DNA from: Pseudomonas fluorescens
GTDB taxonomy: Bacteria; Pseudomonadota; Gammaproteobacteria; Pseudomonadales; Pseudomonadaceae
Length of the DNA stretch: 64,000 bases
Reading direction: 5' to 3'
Assembly (NCBI RefSeq): GCF_004683905.1
Contig: NZ_CP038438.1
Span: 3,224,001 to 3,288,000 of the forward strand
In this document: positions 18,439 through 26,983 of the stretch, in pieces
Layout of the letters: each line of letters begins with the position of its first letter
Position numbering within the stretch: position 1 is the stretch's first letter
The notes under the pieces: model-generated
Databases searched by the model: none
Told to the model about the DNA's origin: nothing
Seen by the model: the letters and a program-made list of their open reading frames with translations, nothing else
Program-made: the position numbers and the translations under genes

Positions 18439-20529
18439 ATGGACGGAATTCAAGGCATGCTGGACGCCAACGCTACCCACATTACCCTTACCCTCGAAGG
18501 CGCCTCCGCCGACCTGCAAGTGCTCAGCTTCACCGGTCGCGAAGCCCTCAACGAGCCTTTCCGTTTCGACCTCGAACTGGTCAGCGCCCGCCCCGACCTG
18601 AAACTCGAAGAGCTGCTGCACAAGCCCGGCGTCCTGACCTTCGGCGCCACCGGCGAAGGCAAGATTCATGGCCTGGTGTACCGCATCGAGCAAGGCGATT
18701 CCGGCAAGACCCTGACCCGTTACAGCATCAGCCTGGTGCCGCAGCTGGCCTATCTGCGGCACAACCATGACCAGCAGATTTTCCAGAACCTCACGGTGCC
18801 GAAGATCATCGCCCAGGTCCTCGAAGATCGCGGCATTCTGGCCGACGCTTACAGCTTCCAGCTCAACGCCGAGTACCCGCAGCGCGATTACTGCGTGCAG
18901 TACGACGAGTCCGACCTGCATTTCATCCAGCGCCTGTGCGAAGAGGAAGGCATTCACTTCCACTTCCAGCACAGCAGCAGCGGGCACAAACTGGTGTTCG
19001 GCGACGATCAGACGGTGTTCCGCAAACTCAAGGCCGTGAGCTACCAGCAAGACTCCGGCATGAGCGCCGACAAACCGGTGATCAAGCGCTTCAACCTGCG
19101 CCTGGAGACCCGCACCACCCGCGTCAGCCGCCGCGACTACGACTTCGAAAAACCGAAGATCCTGCCCGAAGGCGCGGTCAAATCCGAGTTCGCCCCGGAT
19201 CTTGAGGACTACGATTACCCCGGCCGCTTCACCACCCGCGAGCGCGGCAAATTCCTCTCGACCCGCGCCCTCGAACGCCATCGCAGCGACTACAAACTCG
19301 CCGAAGGCAAAGGTGACGAACCGACCCTGACCAGCGGCCACTTCCTGACCCTGGCCGAACACCCGCGCGGCGAATGGAACGACTTGTGGCTGCTGCTGGA
19401 AGTCTTCCACGAAGGCAAACAACCGCAAGTGCTCGGTGAAAACGTCACCAGCGACGTCACCGACAACAAAAGCGATTTCCACCAGGGCTACCGCAACAGC
19501 TTCCTCGCCACCCCGTGGGACGCGCACTACCGCCCTGCCCTCGAACACCCGAAACCCAAAGTCCTCGGCAGCCAGACCGCGGTCGTCACCGGCCCGGCCG
19601 GTGAAGAAATCCACTGCGACCAGTACGGCCGCATCAAAGTCCAGTTCCACTGGGACCGCGACGGCCAGTCCGACGACAAAACCACCTGCTGGCTACGCGT
19701 CGCCAGCGGCTGGGCCGGCGCCGCCTACGGCGGCATCGCCATCCCGCGCATCGGCATGGAAGTCCTCGTCACCTTCCTCGAAGGCGACCCCGACCAGCCA
19801 CTTGTCACCGGCTGCCTGTACCACAAGGAAAACGTCGTCCCCTACGACCTGCCGGCGAACAAAACCCGCAGCACCTTCAAAACCCTCAGCTCCCCGGGCG
19901 GCAAGGGCTACAACGAGTTTCGGATTGAAGACAAAAAGGGTGCCGAGCAGATCTACATCCATGCCCAGCGCGATTGGGACGAGAACATCGAGCACGACCA
20001 GAAGATCCGCGTGGGCAATGAGCGGCATGACACGGTTGAGGCCAACACCCTGAGCGAATTCAAGGTTGAGGAGCACCGGATTACCCATCTGGATCGGGTG
20101 AGTGAGATGCGGGCGGATGATCACCTGACGGTGGGCGTGACGCAGCATTTGAAGGTCGGTACGGCGCAGTTTGTCGAGGCCGGGACGGAGATTCACTATC
20201 ACGCGGGTGAGAAAGTAGTAATCGAGGGTGGCATGGAGCTGACCGCCAAGGCGGGCGGGAGTTTTGTGAAGGTGGATGCCGGTGGTGTGACCATCAGCGG
20301 GGCTGAGGTGAAGGTGAATACCGGTGGTGCGCCGGGTGTGGGGACCGGGATCGGGATTCTGGAACCTGTCATACCGTGGGCCGCAGCGAAAGACAAAGCA
20401 GGTGCCCTGCTCGTCCCGGCCGCCGCACAAATGGCCTTGGCCAAAGCCGCTCGCGCGGCCGGCGACATACGTTGCCCGATCTGCGAAGCCTGCCGCGAAG
20501 GCAAATGCGATCTGGGAGCCACAGCATGA
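18439..20529 (+). CDS. vgrG: Type VI secretion spike protein VgrG
   Basis: A 696-aa VgrG (gp27-gp5 fold). Residues 5-350 form the gp27-like part with FTGREALNEPFRFDLEL. The gp5-like OB fold holds the signature EEIHCDQYGRIKVQFHWDRDG and WLRVASGWAGAAYGG. A beta-helical needle follows (SEMRADDHLTVGVTQHL), and the protein ends with a Cys-rich tail, CPICEACREGKC. Two ATGs are possible, 18439 and 18457 (MLDANATHITL); neither has a strong ribosome-binding site. The stop overlaps the start of the DUF4123 gene. No other T6SS structural genes are present, so this is an orphan vgrG that carries the lipase effector encoded downstream. Confidence 0.93.
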   Translation: MDGIQGMLDANATHITLTLEGASADLQVLSFTGREALNEPFRFDLELVSARPDLKLEELLHKPGVLTFGATGEGKIHGLVYRIEQGDSGKTLTRYSISLVPQLAYLRHNHDQQIFQNLTVPKIIAQVLEDRGILADAYSFQLNAEYPQRDYCVQYDESDLHFIQRLCEEEGIHFHFQHSSSGHKLVFGDDQTVFRKLKAVSYQQDSGMSADKPVIKRFNLRLETRTTRVSRRDYDFEKPKILPEGAVKSEFAPDLEDYDYPGRFTTRERGKFLSTRALERHRSDYKLAEGKGDEPTLTSGHFLTLAEHPRGEWNDLWLLLEVFHEGKQPQVLGENVTSDVTDNKSDFHQGYRNSFLATPWDAHYRPALEHPKPKVLGSQTAVVTGPAGEEIHCDQYGRIKVQFHWDRDGQSDDKTTCWLRVASGWAGAAYGGIAIPRIGMEVLVTFLEGDPDQPLVTGCLYHKENVVPYDLPANKTRSTFKTLSSPGGKGYNEFRIEDKKGAEQIYIHAQRDWDENIEHDQKIRVGNERHDTVEANTLSEFKVEEHRITHLDRVSEMRADDHLTVGVTQHLKVGTAQFVEAGTEIHYHAGEKVVIEGGMELTAKAGGSFVKVDAGGVTISGAEVKVNTGGAPGVGTGIGILEPVIPWAAAKDKAGALLVPAAAQMALAKAARAAGDIRCPICEACREGKCDLGATA

Positions 20530-21377
20530 GCGAAGTACTCAACAACTGGCTAGGCGAACAGTCCAGACTCAATCGCGTGCTGATTCTGGCACTGGACAGC
20601 CTCGCCGAACCCAATCCGGTCACCTCGTTGTACAGCGCCGGCGTCATGCAACGCTCGGTACAACTCTATCGCCGTACCGAATACGCGCAGTTCGCCGCCA
20701 TCAGTCCATGGCTAACTGAACTGCAGAACCCGGGCAATGATGCTTTCCGCAAACTGCTCGATGAGCCACAGCGGAACTGGGGCTGGATCGGTAGCATGGA
20801 CAAGGCTGATCTCGACAGTCTGACTCAGCACTGGATTGCCCGTATGGTCATCGACGAAGACGGCGGGCGCTCGCTGTTCCGTTTTCAAGACAACCGGGTT
20901 CTGGCCCGCTGCCTGGGCAACATGAAGGAAACCGAATGGCCGCTGCTGCTCGGGCCAATCAGCAGCGTGCTGTATTGGGACCAGGATCAGTGGAAAAGTG
21001 CAGATAACAGTAGGCCTGGGATGTATCCGGTGCCGAATCCGGCACCATGGCTGCAAGTACCCACCCCACCGGAAAGAACCCGCGAAATCTTGCGTGCCAA
21101 CCTGAAGCGTTGGCTGCTGGTGAATCACGCCGAAACCGCCGCGAAACTTTCAGAAGCCCAGCCCATCCTCGAATGGCTTGAAGAGCAGATGGACCTGCTT
21201 GAAGGCTGGCGATGGAGTACTCCAGAGCAACGGGAGTTCATGTTGACCCTGCGCCTTGATCCCAAGAATGCCAAGGATATGGCTTGGCAACCCTTACCGG
21301 GGGAAACGCCGGAGGAGCATTTTGAGCGGTGCGAGCGCTTTTTCGCCCAATACAGCGATGACCTTGCACTGAATTGA
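20526..21377 (+). CDS. DUF4123-type T6SS effector adaptor (Tap/TEC)
   Basis: A 283-aa cytosolic adaptor that loads a cargo effector onto its VgrG. The DUF4123 domain covers about residues 15-140 (LILALDSLAEPNPVTSLYSAG, then EDGGRSLFRFQDNRVLARCL). It starts at ATG 20526, overlapping the vgrG stop as ATGA, which couples translation. The gene sits between vgrG and the effector/immunity pair, the normal place for such adaptors. Partner specificity is inferred from position. Confidence 0.87.
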   Translation: MSEVLNNWLGEQSRLNRVLILALDSLAEPNPVTSLYSAGVMQRSVQLYRRTEYAQFAAISPWLTELQNPGNDAFRKLLDEPQRNWGWIGSMDKADLDSLTQHWIARMVIDEDGGRSLFRFQDNRVLARCLGNMKETEWPLLLGPISSVLYWDQDQWKSADNSRPGMYPVPNPAPWLQVPTPPERTREILRANLKRWLLVNHAETAAKLSEAQPILEWLEEQMDLLEGWRWSTPEQREFMLTLRLDPKNAKDMAWQPLPGETPEEHFERCERFFAQYSDDLALN

Positions 21378-21434
21378 ATTCGAGATTGGGCGTCACCTGC
21401 TCGAAATGACCGCCACGAGACAAAGGACAATCAA

Positions 21435-22223
21435 ATGCTTCATCGCAATACTTCCAATGGGTTTCGCAGCTTGCTGATTGGGCTGAGTGCGATTGGAGCA
21501 ACTGGCTGTTCGGTTGCTCAGGAGGACAGTTTTACTTTGGTGACTGAGCTTCCGCCGGGGTTCGAGGTGAAGGGTGAAGCTATCTATACTCCTCGCACTG
21601 GAGAAACCTGCAAAGTCCCGCCAAAAAGTGGCAAGAATCATCCAGGGTCAAAAATTTTCAAACAGGAACCAAGTGAAAAAGCTCAGACAGCGCATTTTAC
21701 GATCCCACTTTCAAGCTCGGGAGACGGCTGTCCTTTGGTTTTGAAGCGTTTTGATTACGAAGTAGATGCGAAATACGGTGCTGCCAGACTTAACTTAGGG
21801 CGAGATTACACCAGCATTGCGTTTGAAGACGCCAAAGCAAATAGCCAGCCCTCCCCCTCACATCTCTCATTAAAAAGAGAATGCGAGTGGTTGTTCCGCA
21901 CAATCGGATCAAATCGATACATAACAAAAATATTGAAATGCAAAGCCATAGAAACTTCGCAACCCGAAAAAGACTCTGCCACCAGTTCTATTTCACGAGC
22001 TCAATTGGCTGGAAAAACGCTTACTGTAGAATTCTCCCTTTCCAAAGAGGAGCGCCCCTACATGGGCGATACGTGGATTAAATTTCCAGAGGGATGGAAG
22101 CGTTGCATGGGCGAAAATCTTGATGATCAATACGGATTTTGTCGCGGCAACACAAAAGACTTCAAGTCTTTTAAAATGCCTGACGGTCGCGAGTGCACTG
22201 TGTACCCAAACTGTACTGAATAA
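21435..22223 (+). CDS. Probable lipoprotein, candidate immunity protein for the T6SS lipase
   Basis: A 262-aa protein I do not recognise by family. It has a signal-like N-terminus (LLIGLSAIGATGC) with a possible lipidation Cys at about residue 25, so it probably sits in the periplasm. Six or more further Cys residues (for example GETCKVP, GDGCPL, KRECEW) could form disulphides. AAGGAC precedes the ATG by 6 nt. It lies 11 bp before the lipase gene, as expected for an immunity protein of a periplasm-active phospholipase. GC content is clearly lower than in the neighbours. Function is inferred from position and location signal only. Confidence 0.62.
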   Translation: MLHRNTSNGFRSLLIGLSAIGATGCSVAQEDSFTLVTELPPGFEVKGEAIYTPRTGETCKVPPKSGKNHPGSKIFKQEPSEKAQTAHFTIPLSSSGDGCPLVLKRFDYEVDAKYGAARLNLGRDYTSIAFEDAKANSQPSPSHLSLKRECEWLFRTIGSNRYITKILKCKAIETSQPEKDSATSSISRAQLAGKTLTVEFSLSKEERPYMGDTWIKFPEGWKRCMGENLDDQYGFCRGNTKDFKSFKMPDGRECTVYPNCTE

Positions 22224-22234
22224 GGATATTTTTT

Positions 22235-24358
22235 ATGGCATCACAAAAAACTTGCGACCCCATGTTAAGCGGAAAGTCGGAAGCATGCCCATTGCGTGGC
22301 GACTGGATCAGCTTTCAACTGGTTGATGAAAATGGCGACGGCAAGCCGTACGCTGGCCTTGGTTACGTCTTGAGCGATAGCGCTCATCAACAATATGTCG
22401 GCGTACTGGATGCAAATGGCTCGGCCAAGGTCATGAACCACTATCAAGGACCTGTTGTACTCACTGTTGACAGCCCTTACAAAGGTACGGATAACCTCTA
22501 CAGTGCTCTATCTCAACGGAGTAGCTATCCTCTTCCAATTACTGAGCTCCAGGTACGAGCAGAGAAAACGCGCTTTGTAAAAAAGGATGGTACACGCGTT
22601 GAAAATAACCCTGCAAAGAATAACGCTCAGCAATTTTTTCACGTCGAAGTTAAAGACCTTGTAAGCAAATCCGCTCACTTGCCCCCTTACTCAACCAGAA
22701 AGTACCCACCAAATTTCAGCCTGCTTAAAATCATGGGCGACTTGGGATTTGGCCCAGAGGAGTCAGAGCTTCGCGGAGTTGCATTATTACCTAACAAGCA
22801 TGCCGTGCTTGAGGTCAGACCATTACGTGCTTTTCGGCCAATACTTTCGAAAGACAACAAGTTCAGCGCATTGAATCTTTATCAATTGTCTTTATTTGCT
22901 GCCTTAAGCTATTGCAATTTCGGTCAATCACCAGCTGAAAACCCCAAAGATACGGTTAGCTTTCCTCTTGACCCTAGTGTCGGGAATATGTTTGCTGAAG
23001 GGATGGCTAGCTACAAGGAGCCATGGAAAGTTAACGCAGAACAGGCAAAAGCTTACTACCCTTTATATGAAGATGTTCCTTATTCGAAACGATTCGAGAT
23101 TCTGCCTTTCGACCCGGCACTTTATGATCAGAACAAACCTGACTTAAATGAAAAACAAGAGCACCCTGCAAAACTGCACTTCTTTGACGACAGCAATGAA
23201 GGAACCAACACTCAAGCCTTCATAACTCATCATGACGAAATCATATTGATTGCCGTCCGGGGCACATTGGAACTTGTCGACTTCATACGTGATACCGATG
23301 CTGAGCAGATTCCCTTTGCAGCGGGTGTCGGCAAGTCTCACCAAGGCTTTTACGAGGCTTACGAAGCATTGAGTAAACTTGTCGAGATTTATCTCGGCCA
23401 ATTTCACACTGGGCAAAAGATAATTATCTGCGGGCACAGCTTGGGGGGAGCAATCGCCACACTCCTTGCTGAGTCCTTGAGACGGCACCCAAATGGTTAT
23501 GACATTTTGCTTTATACCTACGGCTCGCCAAGAGCCGGCGATGCCGAGTTCGTGGAGGGTGCAGCAGCTTTGGCGCATCACCGCATGGTCAACGACAACG
23601 ACCCAATCCCGAGTGTTCCCGCGCCTTGGATGAACACTAGAAAAAGCGTCTGGATACCTGGACTGGTACTCAGCTTCATTACAGCGCCTCTAGGTGCTCT
23701 TATTTTCGCTCTGGGGTTGACGCGAATCGGAGGAGCACCTTATGAGCACCAAGGGGAGTTGCGCCATTTCATGCCGGTGCATTTCAAGGGGCGCGAACAA
23801 TCTGCTGTGCTCTGGAACCCCGGATGCGAATCCATCGAAGAAGCCGCCTGTACACGAGCGTTGAAAAAGTTCGGCGACTTACCTGATCGTGCCATGTTTA
23901 TCCAGCAACTGTTCCAGATGTCTGACCACTACATGGTCCCATCCTATATTCCAAATGCGTGGGCGACACTTCGCCGATGGCAGCAAACTCAAGATGCCGG
24001 TCGTACAGTAGTGACCAAGACTGAATACGATCAGATCTACTATCAGTTGCAGGAAATGCAGGAACGCTTGAAGGCCAAGGAGGCTGAGCTAAATCATTCT
24101 TTTCAGCCTGATCGCCGAACTGTTCTACAGCAAATCAATTCGCTCCGAGCTGAGATGGGGCGCATCGATACGTCAAGACAACGACTGCACACCCTCAGCT
24201 TCCAAAAAATCACGCCTGAAGATATCTATGGCTCAGCGACTCAAGGGCCAGAACATGACATCAATATCGAACGCTGGCTGGCGAAGAAAGAGAACAATGT
24301 AGAGGTTCAGCTGGCCATGATTCCTCAGGCGGGCAGCGCTCAGTTGAGAACCGCGTGA
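22235..24358 (+). CDS. T6SS lipase effector, class-3 lipase fold (Tle2/TseL-like)
   Basis: A 707-aa putative phospholipase toxin. Residues 1-240 form an N-terminal domain seen in several Pseudomonas T6SS cargo proteins (GKPYAGLGYVLSD, YPLPITELQVRAEKTRF, RGVALLPNKHAVLEVRPL). A Lipase_3 domain follows: nucleophile Ser402 in ICGHSLGGA, probable acid Asp456 (NDNDPIP) and His511 or His516 (RHFMPVH). A strongly hydrophobic stretch at about 472-493 (GLVLSFITAPLGALIFALGL) interrupts the domain between Asp and His. Residues 595-655 look coiled-coil. No signal peptide, as expected for T6SS cargo. AT-rich compared with the surrounding genes, suggesting transfer. Confidence 0.85.
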   Translation: MASQKTCDPMLSGKSEACPLRGDWISFQLVDENGDGKPYAGLGYVLSDSAHQQYVGVLDANGSAKVMNHYQGPVVLTVDSPYKGTDNLYSALSQRSSYPLPITELQVRAEKTRFVKKDGTRVENNPAKNNAQQFFHVEVKDLVSKSAHLPPYSTRKYPPNFSLLKIMGDLGFGPEESELRGVALLPNKHAVLEVRPLRAFRPILSKDNKFSALNLYQLSLFAALSYCNFGQSPAENPKDTVSFPLDPSVGNMFAEGMASYKEPWKVNAEQAKAYYPLYEDVPYSKRFEILPFDPALYDQNKPDLNEKQEHPAKLHFFDDSNEGTNTQAFITHHDEIILIAVRGTLELVDFIRDTDAEQIPFAAGVGKSHQGFYEAYEALSKLVEIYLGQFHTGQKIIICGHSLGGAIATLLAESLRRHPNGYDILLYTYGSPRAGDAEFVEGAAALAHHRMVNDNDPIPSVPAPWMNTRKSVWIPGLVLSFITAPLGALIFALGLTRIGGAPYEHQGELRHFMPVHFKGREQSAVLWNPGCESIEEAACTRALKKFGDLPDRAMFIQQLFQMSDHYMVPSYIPNAWATLRRWQQTQDAGRTVVTKTEYDQIYYQLQEMQERLKAKEAELNHSFQPDRRTVLQQINSLRAEMGRIDTSRQRLHTLSFQKITPEDIYGSATQGPEHDINIERWLAKKENNVEVQLAMIPQAGSAQLRTA

Positions 24359-24769
24359 TTTCTCTTGCTGCACAACCTGCGACAAATCATTGCCATCCTG
24401 CGCCAGCGATACAGCCCGTGCTTAATGCGTGAAACGTCCTGAACATCGCTGTGCCTGAAGCACACGGAATGCAGGGTTTCAAGCAGATCGCTGCGCGCGC
24501 GGATGTGCTGGATGGCGGGGATGCCGGGGGTTGGCTTCGGTATTGATGACCATCGGCGCGCTGTCGGTGACAACCGCTGTTGATTTGCTCGATTCAGCCA
24601 GGTCATCCCTCTCTTCCAGACAGCCGGCGTTCAGCCAGGTTAACCATCGCTTAACGCCGCAGTCCAAGACTGTACTGAACCGCACACCTCAGCTCCTGGC
24701 TGACGCCGAGTGCGGCAGGTTCGGCCGTATGGCGCCGAACGCTCATTCCGTCGTACGGGAGTCCGATTC
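24359..24769. other. Intergenic stretch after the lipase gene, no recognised gene
   Basis: About 410 bp. Two minus-strand open frames (24340-24606 and 24479-24685) are short, overlap each other and show no family I recognise; the first also overlaps the lipase end. It may be the border of the accessory module or a decayed gene. Confidence 0.4.
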
Positions 24770-25039
24770 ATGAACATTCGCACGCTATTGCTCACCTCCG
24801 CCCTCGCCTGCAGCGCATTCGCCGGGCTGGCTCAGGCCAATGATACCAACGCTGCTACCCAGCCCGTTCCTTACCAGTACGGCATGCCGTTGCATGTGAA
24901 CAAAGTGATCTCGCTGACAGAGCCACAGACGCAGCAGTGCAAGGTCATCACCGCTGACATGAAGTACATCGACAATGCAGGCAAGCCGGCGGAAATCACC
25001 TACCGGAAAATGTCTGACGCCTGCAGCTTCCAGAACTGA
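24770..25039 (+). CDS. DUF2790 small periplasmic protein
   Basis: An 89-aa secreted protein of a family common in Pseudomonas. Signal peptide at residues 1-23 (LLLTSALACSAFAGLAQA). The mature part contains the family pattern YQYGMPLHVNKVIS and two Cys residues (QCKVIT and DACSF) that could pair. I start at MNIRTLLL (24770), preceded by CGGGAG; the longer frame lacks a signal. Function unknown. Confidence 0.8.
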   Translation: MNIRTLLLTSALACSAFAGLAQANDTNAATQPVPYQYGMPLHVNKVISLTEPQTQQCKVITADMKYIDNAGKPAEITYRKMSDACSFQN

Positions 25040-25129
25040 CAGAAGGCTCTGATTTGCGGCTTTGCGGTAGGCGGTGAGGGGCTCGCGGGTTATGCTCGGG
25101 GACACTTCTCACTGCCGCAAGGACTCGCC

Positions 25130-25528
25130 ATGCAGTTGTCGTTTCGCACGTTGTCGTTCATCACGTCTTTGTTGTGTTTCGTGCTGGCGCTGGCCTGGGG
25201 CTTTTTCCCGCAGGTGTTGCTGGCGATCTGGAGCATTGAGTATTCGGTCGCTGCCGGTTTTGTAGCGCGGCGCAGTGCGGTGCTGTTTGCGGCGTTGGGG
25301 GTGATGTTTTATCTGGTGCGCAGCGCGCCGCCGTCGCTGGGTCGCAATGCCCTGGGTAACGGGTTTATCGTCGGTTGTTTTGGTTTGGCGGTACTGGGTT
25401 TTGGCGAATGGCTGAACGGCCACGCCGGCCCCGGGATTCTGCTCGCGGTGCTGGTCGAGTTCGCGCTGGGCCTTGGCTTTGTGCAGGCCCGGCGCGTGAC
25501 GGTCGAACTGGGTGAAACGGTGAGTTAA
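25130..25528 (+). CDS. Small integral membrane protein, four predicted helices
   Basis: A 132-aa hydrophobic protein with membrane segments at about residues 8-30, 45-63, 78-96 and 100-118 (for example ITSLLCFVLALAWGFFPQ). I do not recognise the family with confidence; it resembles small uncharacterised DUF4345-like membrane proteins. Its stop codon overlaps the stop of the convergent DUF1652 gene. Confidence 0.7.
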   Translation: MQLSFRTLSFITSLLCFVLALAWGFFPQVLLAIWSIEYSVAAGFVARRSAVLFAALGVMFYLVRSAPPSLGRNALGNGFIVGCFGLAVLGFGEWLNGHAGPGILLAVLVEFALGLGFVQARRVTVELGETVS

Positions 25529-25794
25529 AGCGCTCTGGAGCGAGGACTGTAATGCTGTGGTGTGGTTTGTTGCGCCAGATCCGAACGCAGGCCGGCAATC
25601 AGTTCATTGATCTCGCGACAGCCATTGAGATGGCTGGCGTCGATACCGCTGACGTGCAGATCAACCTGGTCAGTCTGGTGGTCACCGAAGACCTTGACGG
25701 TCATCGACAGGTCTGGCGACAGCGTGCACTGGCAGCGTTTAGGGAGAAAACTGCTTTCAATGATATTGCGTAGTTCCAAGGCAGACAGAAACAT
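25525..25794 (-). CDS. DUF1652 protein
   Basis: An 89-aa protein beginning MFLSALELRNIIESSFLP, the typical DUF1652 opening of Pseudomonas. GGAGAGG lies about 6 nt before the ATG at 25794, which decides the start over a longer frame. The family has no known function. The two convergent stop codons here share the sequence TTAA. Confidence 0.82.
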   Translation of the reverse strand: MFLSALELRNIIESSFLPKRCQCTLSPDLSMTVKVFGDHQTDQVDLHVSGIDASHLNGCREINELIAGLRSDLAQQTTPQHYSPRSRAL

Positions 25795-26164
25795 GGTGAA
25801 CCTCTCCTTATTGATGAAACTGCCAATCAACTCTTCACGTTGACCGCTTTTGCTGCCCCTGCACGGGTGTGTCCCCGCTGATTCCCTGGTGCGGCAAACG
25901 GTTGTACTGCGAAATGCCCATTGGAGTGTAGGCGCCCGAAGCCGGTGCGCTGCACCAAAGCGACGCATAAAACGTGCCTTTCATCGGGTCATTTTGACCC
26001 TCATGAAATCAAGCACTTGGCGCGCTGGCCAGCAGTTGGCCAGTTGCAAAATGCAAGATCGACCTTCCTGAGCACTGCAATTTGCAAGTCGACGCCGGTT
26101 TGCATTCATCGCTGATGACAGTGAGAATGCCCGACATCCACCCTACACCCGCCAGGAGGCTTTC
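25795..26164. other. Divergent intergenic region between DUF1652 and ecotin genes
   Basis: About 370 bp with promoters for both genes. I see no credible coding sequence. It contains the two TTGCA-type dyads described separately. Confidence 0.5.
26044..26087. promoter_or_regulatory. Two operator-like dyads upstream of the ecotin gene
   Basis: TTGCAAAATGCAA (26044-26056) and CTGCAATTTGCAA (26075-26087) are near-palindromes whose starts are 31 bp apart, about three helical turns, and both are followed by a GATCGAC/GTCGAC sequence. The pair lies 78-121 bp before the ecotin start and could bind a dimeric regulator cooperatively. No regulator is assigned. Confidence 0.45.
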
Positions 26165-26650
26165 ATGGGTTCTTTACGCGCTCGCGCGACAATCGGTCTG
26201 CTCGTTGCTGGCCTGTCTACCCTCGCCCACGCGGCCAAACTCGAAGACGTCGCGCCGTATCCCAAGGCGGAAAACGGCTTCACCCGCCAAGTCATCTACC
26301 TGCCCAAACAGGATCAGGAGGAGAACTTCCAGGTTGAAGTTCTCGCCGGCAAAACCCTGGAAGTCGACTGCAATCGCCAGCGCCTGGGCGGCGCTCTGGA
26401 CGAGAAAAACCTCGAAGGCTGGGGCTATCCGTTCTACCGCCTGGAAAAAGTCATCGGCCCGATGAGTACCATGATGGCCTGCCCACCCGGCACCGCAAAG
26501 AAACGCGCCTTTGTCCCGGTTGTCGGTGACGGCTTCATGCTGCGCTACAACAGCAAGCTGCCACTGGTGATCTACGCCCCGAAAGATGTCGAGGTGCGCT
26601 ATCGCATCTGGTCGGCTTCGGACAAGGTCGGCACTGCCATTGCGGAATGA
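26165..26650 (+). CDS. eco: Ecotin, periplasmic serine-protease inhibitor
   Basis: A 161-aa ecotin. Signal peptide at residues 1-23 (ending AHA). The reactive loop is in [10 protein letters not shown], with the P1 Met in STMMA as in E. coli ecotin, and the second Cys of the disulphide is earlier in EVDCNRQ. The C-terminal [27 protein letters not shown] is the dimer and secondary-binding region. It protects the cell against trypsin-, elastase- and chymotrypsin-like proteases from hosts or predators. CAGGAGG precedes the ATG. Confidence 0.95.
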   Translation: MGSLRARATIGLLVAGLSTLAHAAKLEDVAPYPKAENGFTRQVIYLPKQDQEENFQVEVLAGKTLEVDCNRQRLGGALDEKNLEGWGYPFYRLEKVIGPMSTMMACPPGTAKKRAFVPVVGDGFMLRYNSKLPLVIYAPKDVEVRYRIWSASDKVGTAIAE

Positions 26651-26671
26651 CCTGAACAGGGAGCAACAAAC

Positions 26672-26977
26672 TTGATTACCTGCCATGTGCGATACGTGAT
26701 CGATCCGTACCAATTGACCGAGTTCGAGGCCTACGCCACGGCCTGGCTGGGCATCGTCGAGCGCTTGGGCGGCACGCATCACGGCTATTTCCTGCCCTCC
26801 GAGGGCGCGAGCAACATCGCTTATTGCCTGTTCAGCTTTCCCTCGCTGGCCGATTACGAAAGCTACCGGCACATCGCGCTGACCGACCCGGAAAGCACGG
26901 CGCTGGTGGAATCACTGGTGCAGAAGAAATTCATCGTCAGCTACGAGCGCAGTTTCCTGCGCCCACTGCTGCCCTGA
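26672..26977 (+). CDS. NIPSNAP-family protein
   Basis: A 101-aa ferredoxin-like-fold protein of the NIPSNAP/Dabb group (VRYVIDPYQLTEFEAYATAW, then RLGGTHHGYFLPSEGASNIAYCLFSFPS). It starts with TTG at 26672, with CAGGGAG 8 nt before. It lies 21 bp after the ecotin gene and may be co-transcribed. Molecular role unknown. Confidence 0.82.
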   Translation: MITCHVRYVIDPYQLTEFEAYATAWLGIVERLGGTHHGYFLPSEGASNIAYCLFSFPSLADYESYRHIALTDPESTALVESLVQKKFIVSYERSFLRPLLP

Positions 26978-26983
26978 GTGTTA

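Noticed and set aside
24340..24685. Possible transposase remnant on the minus strand
   Set aside because: The short frames show no transposase motif I can name, and there are no terminal inverted repeats or target duplications.
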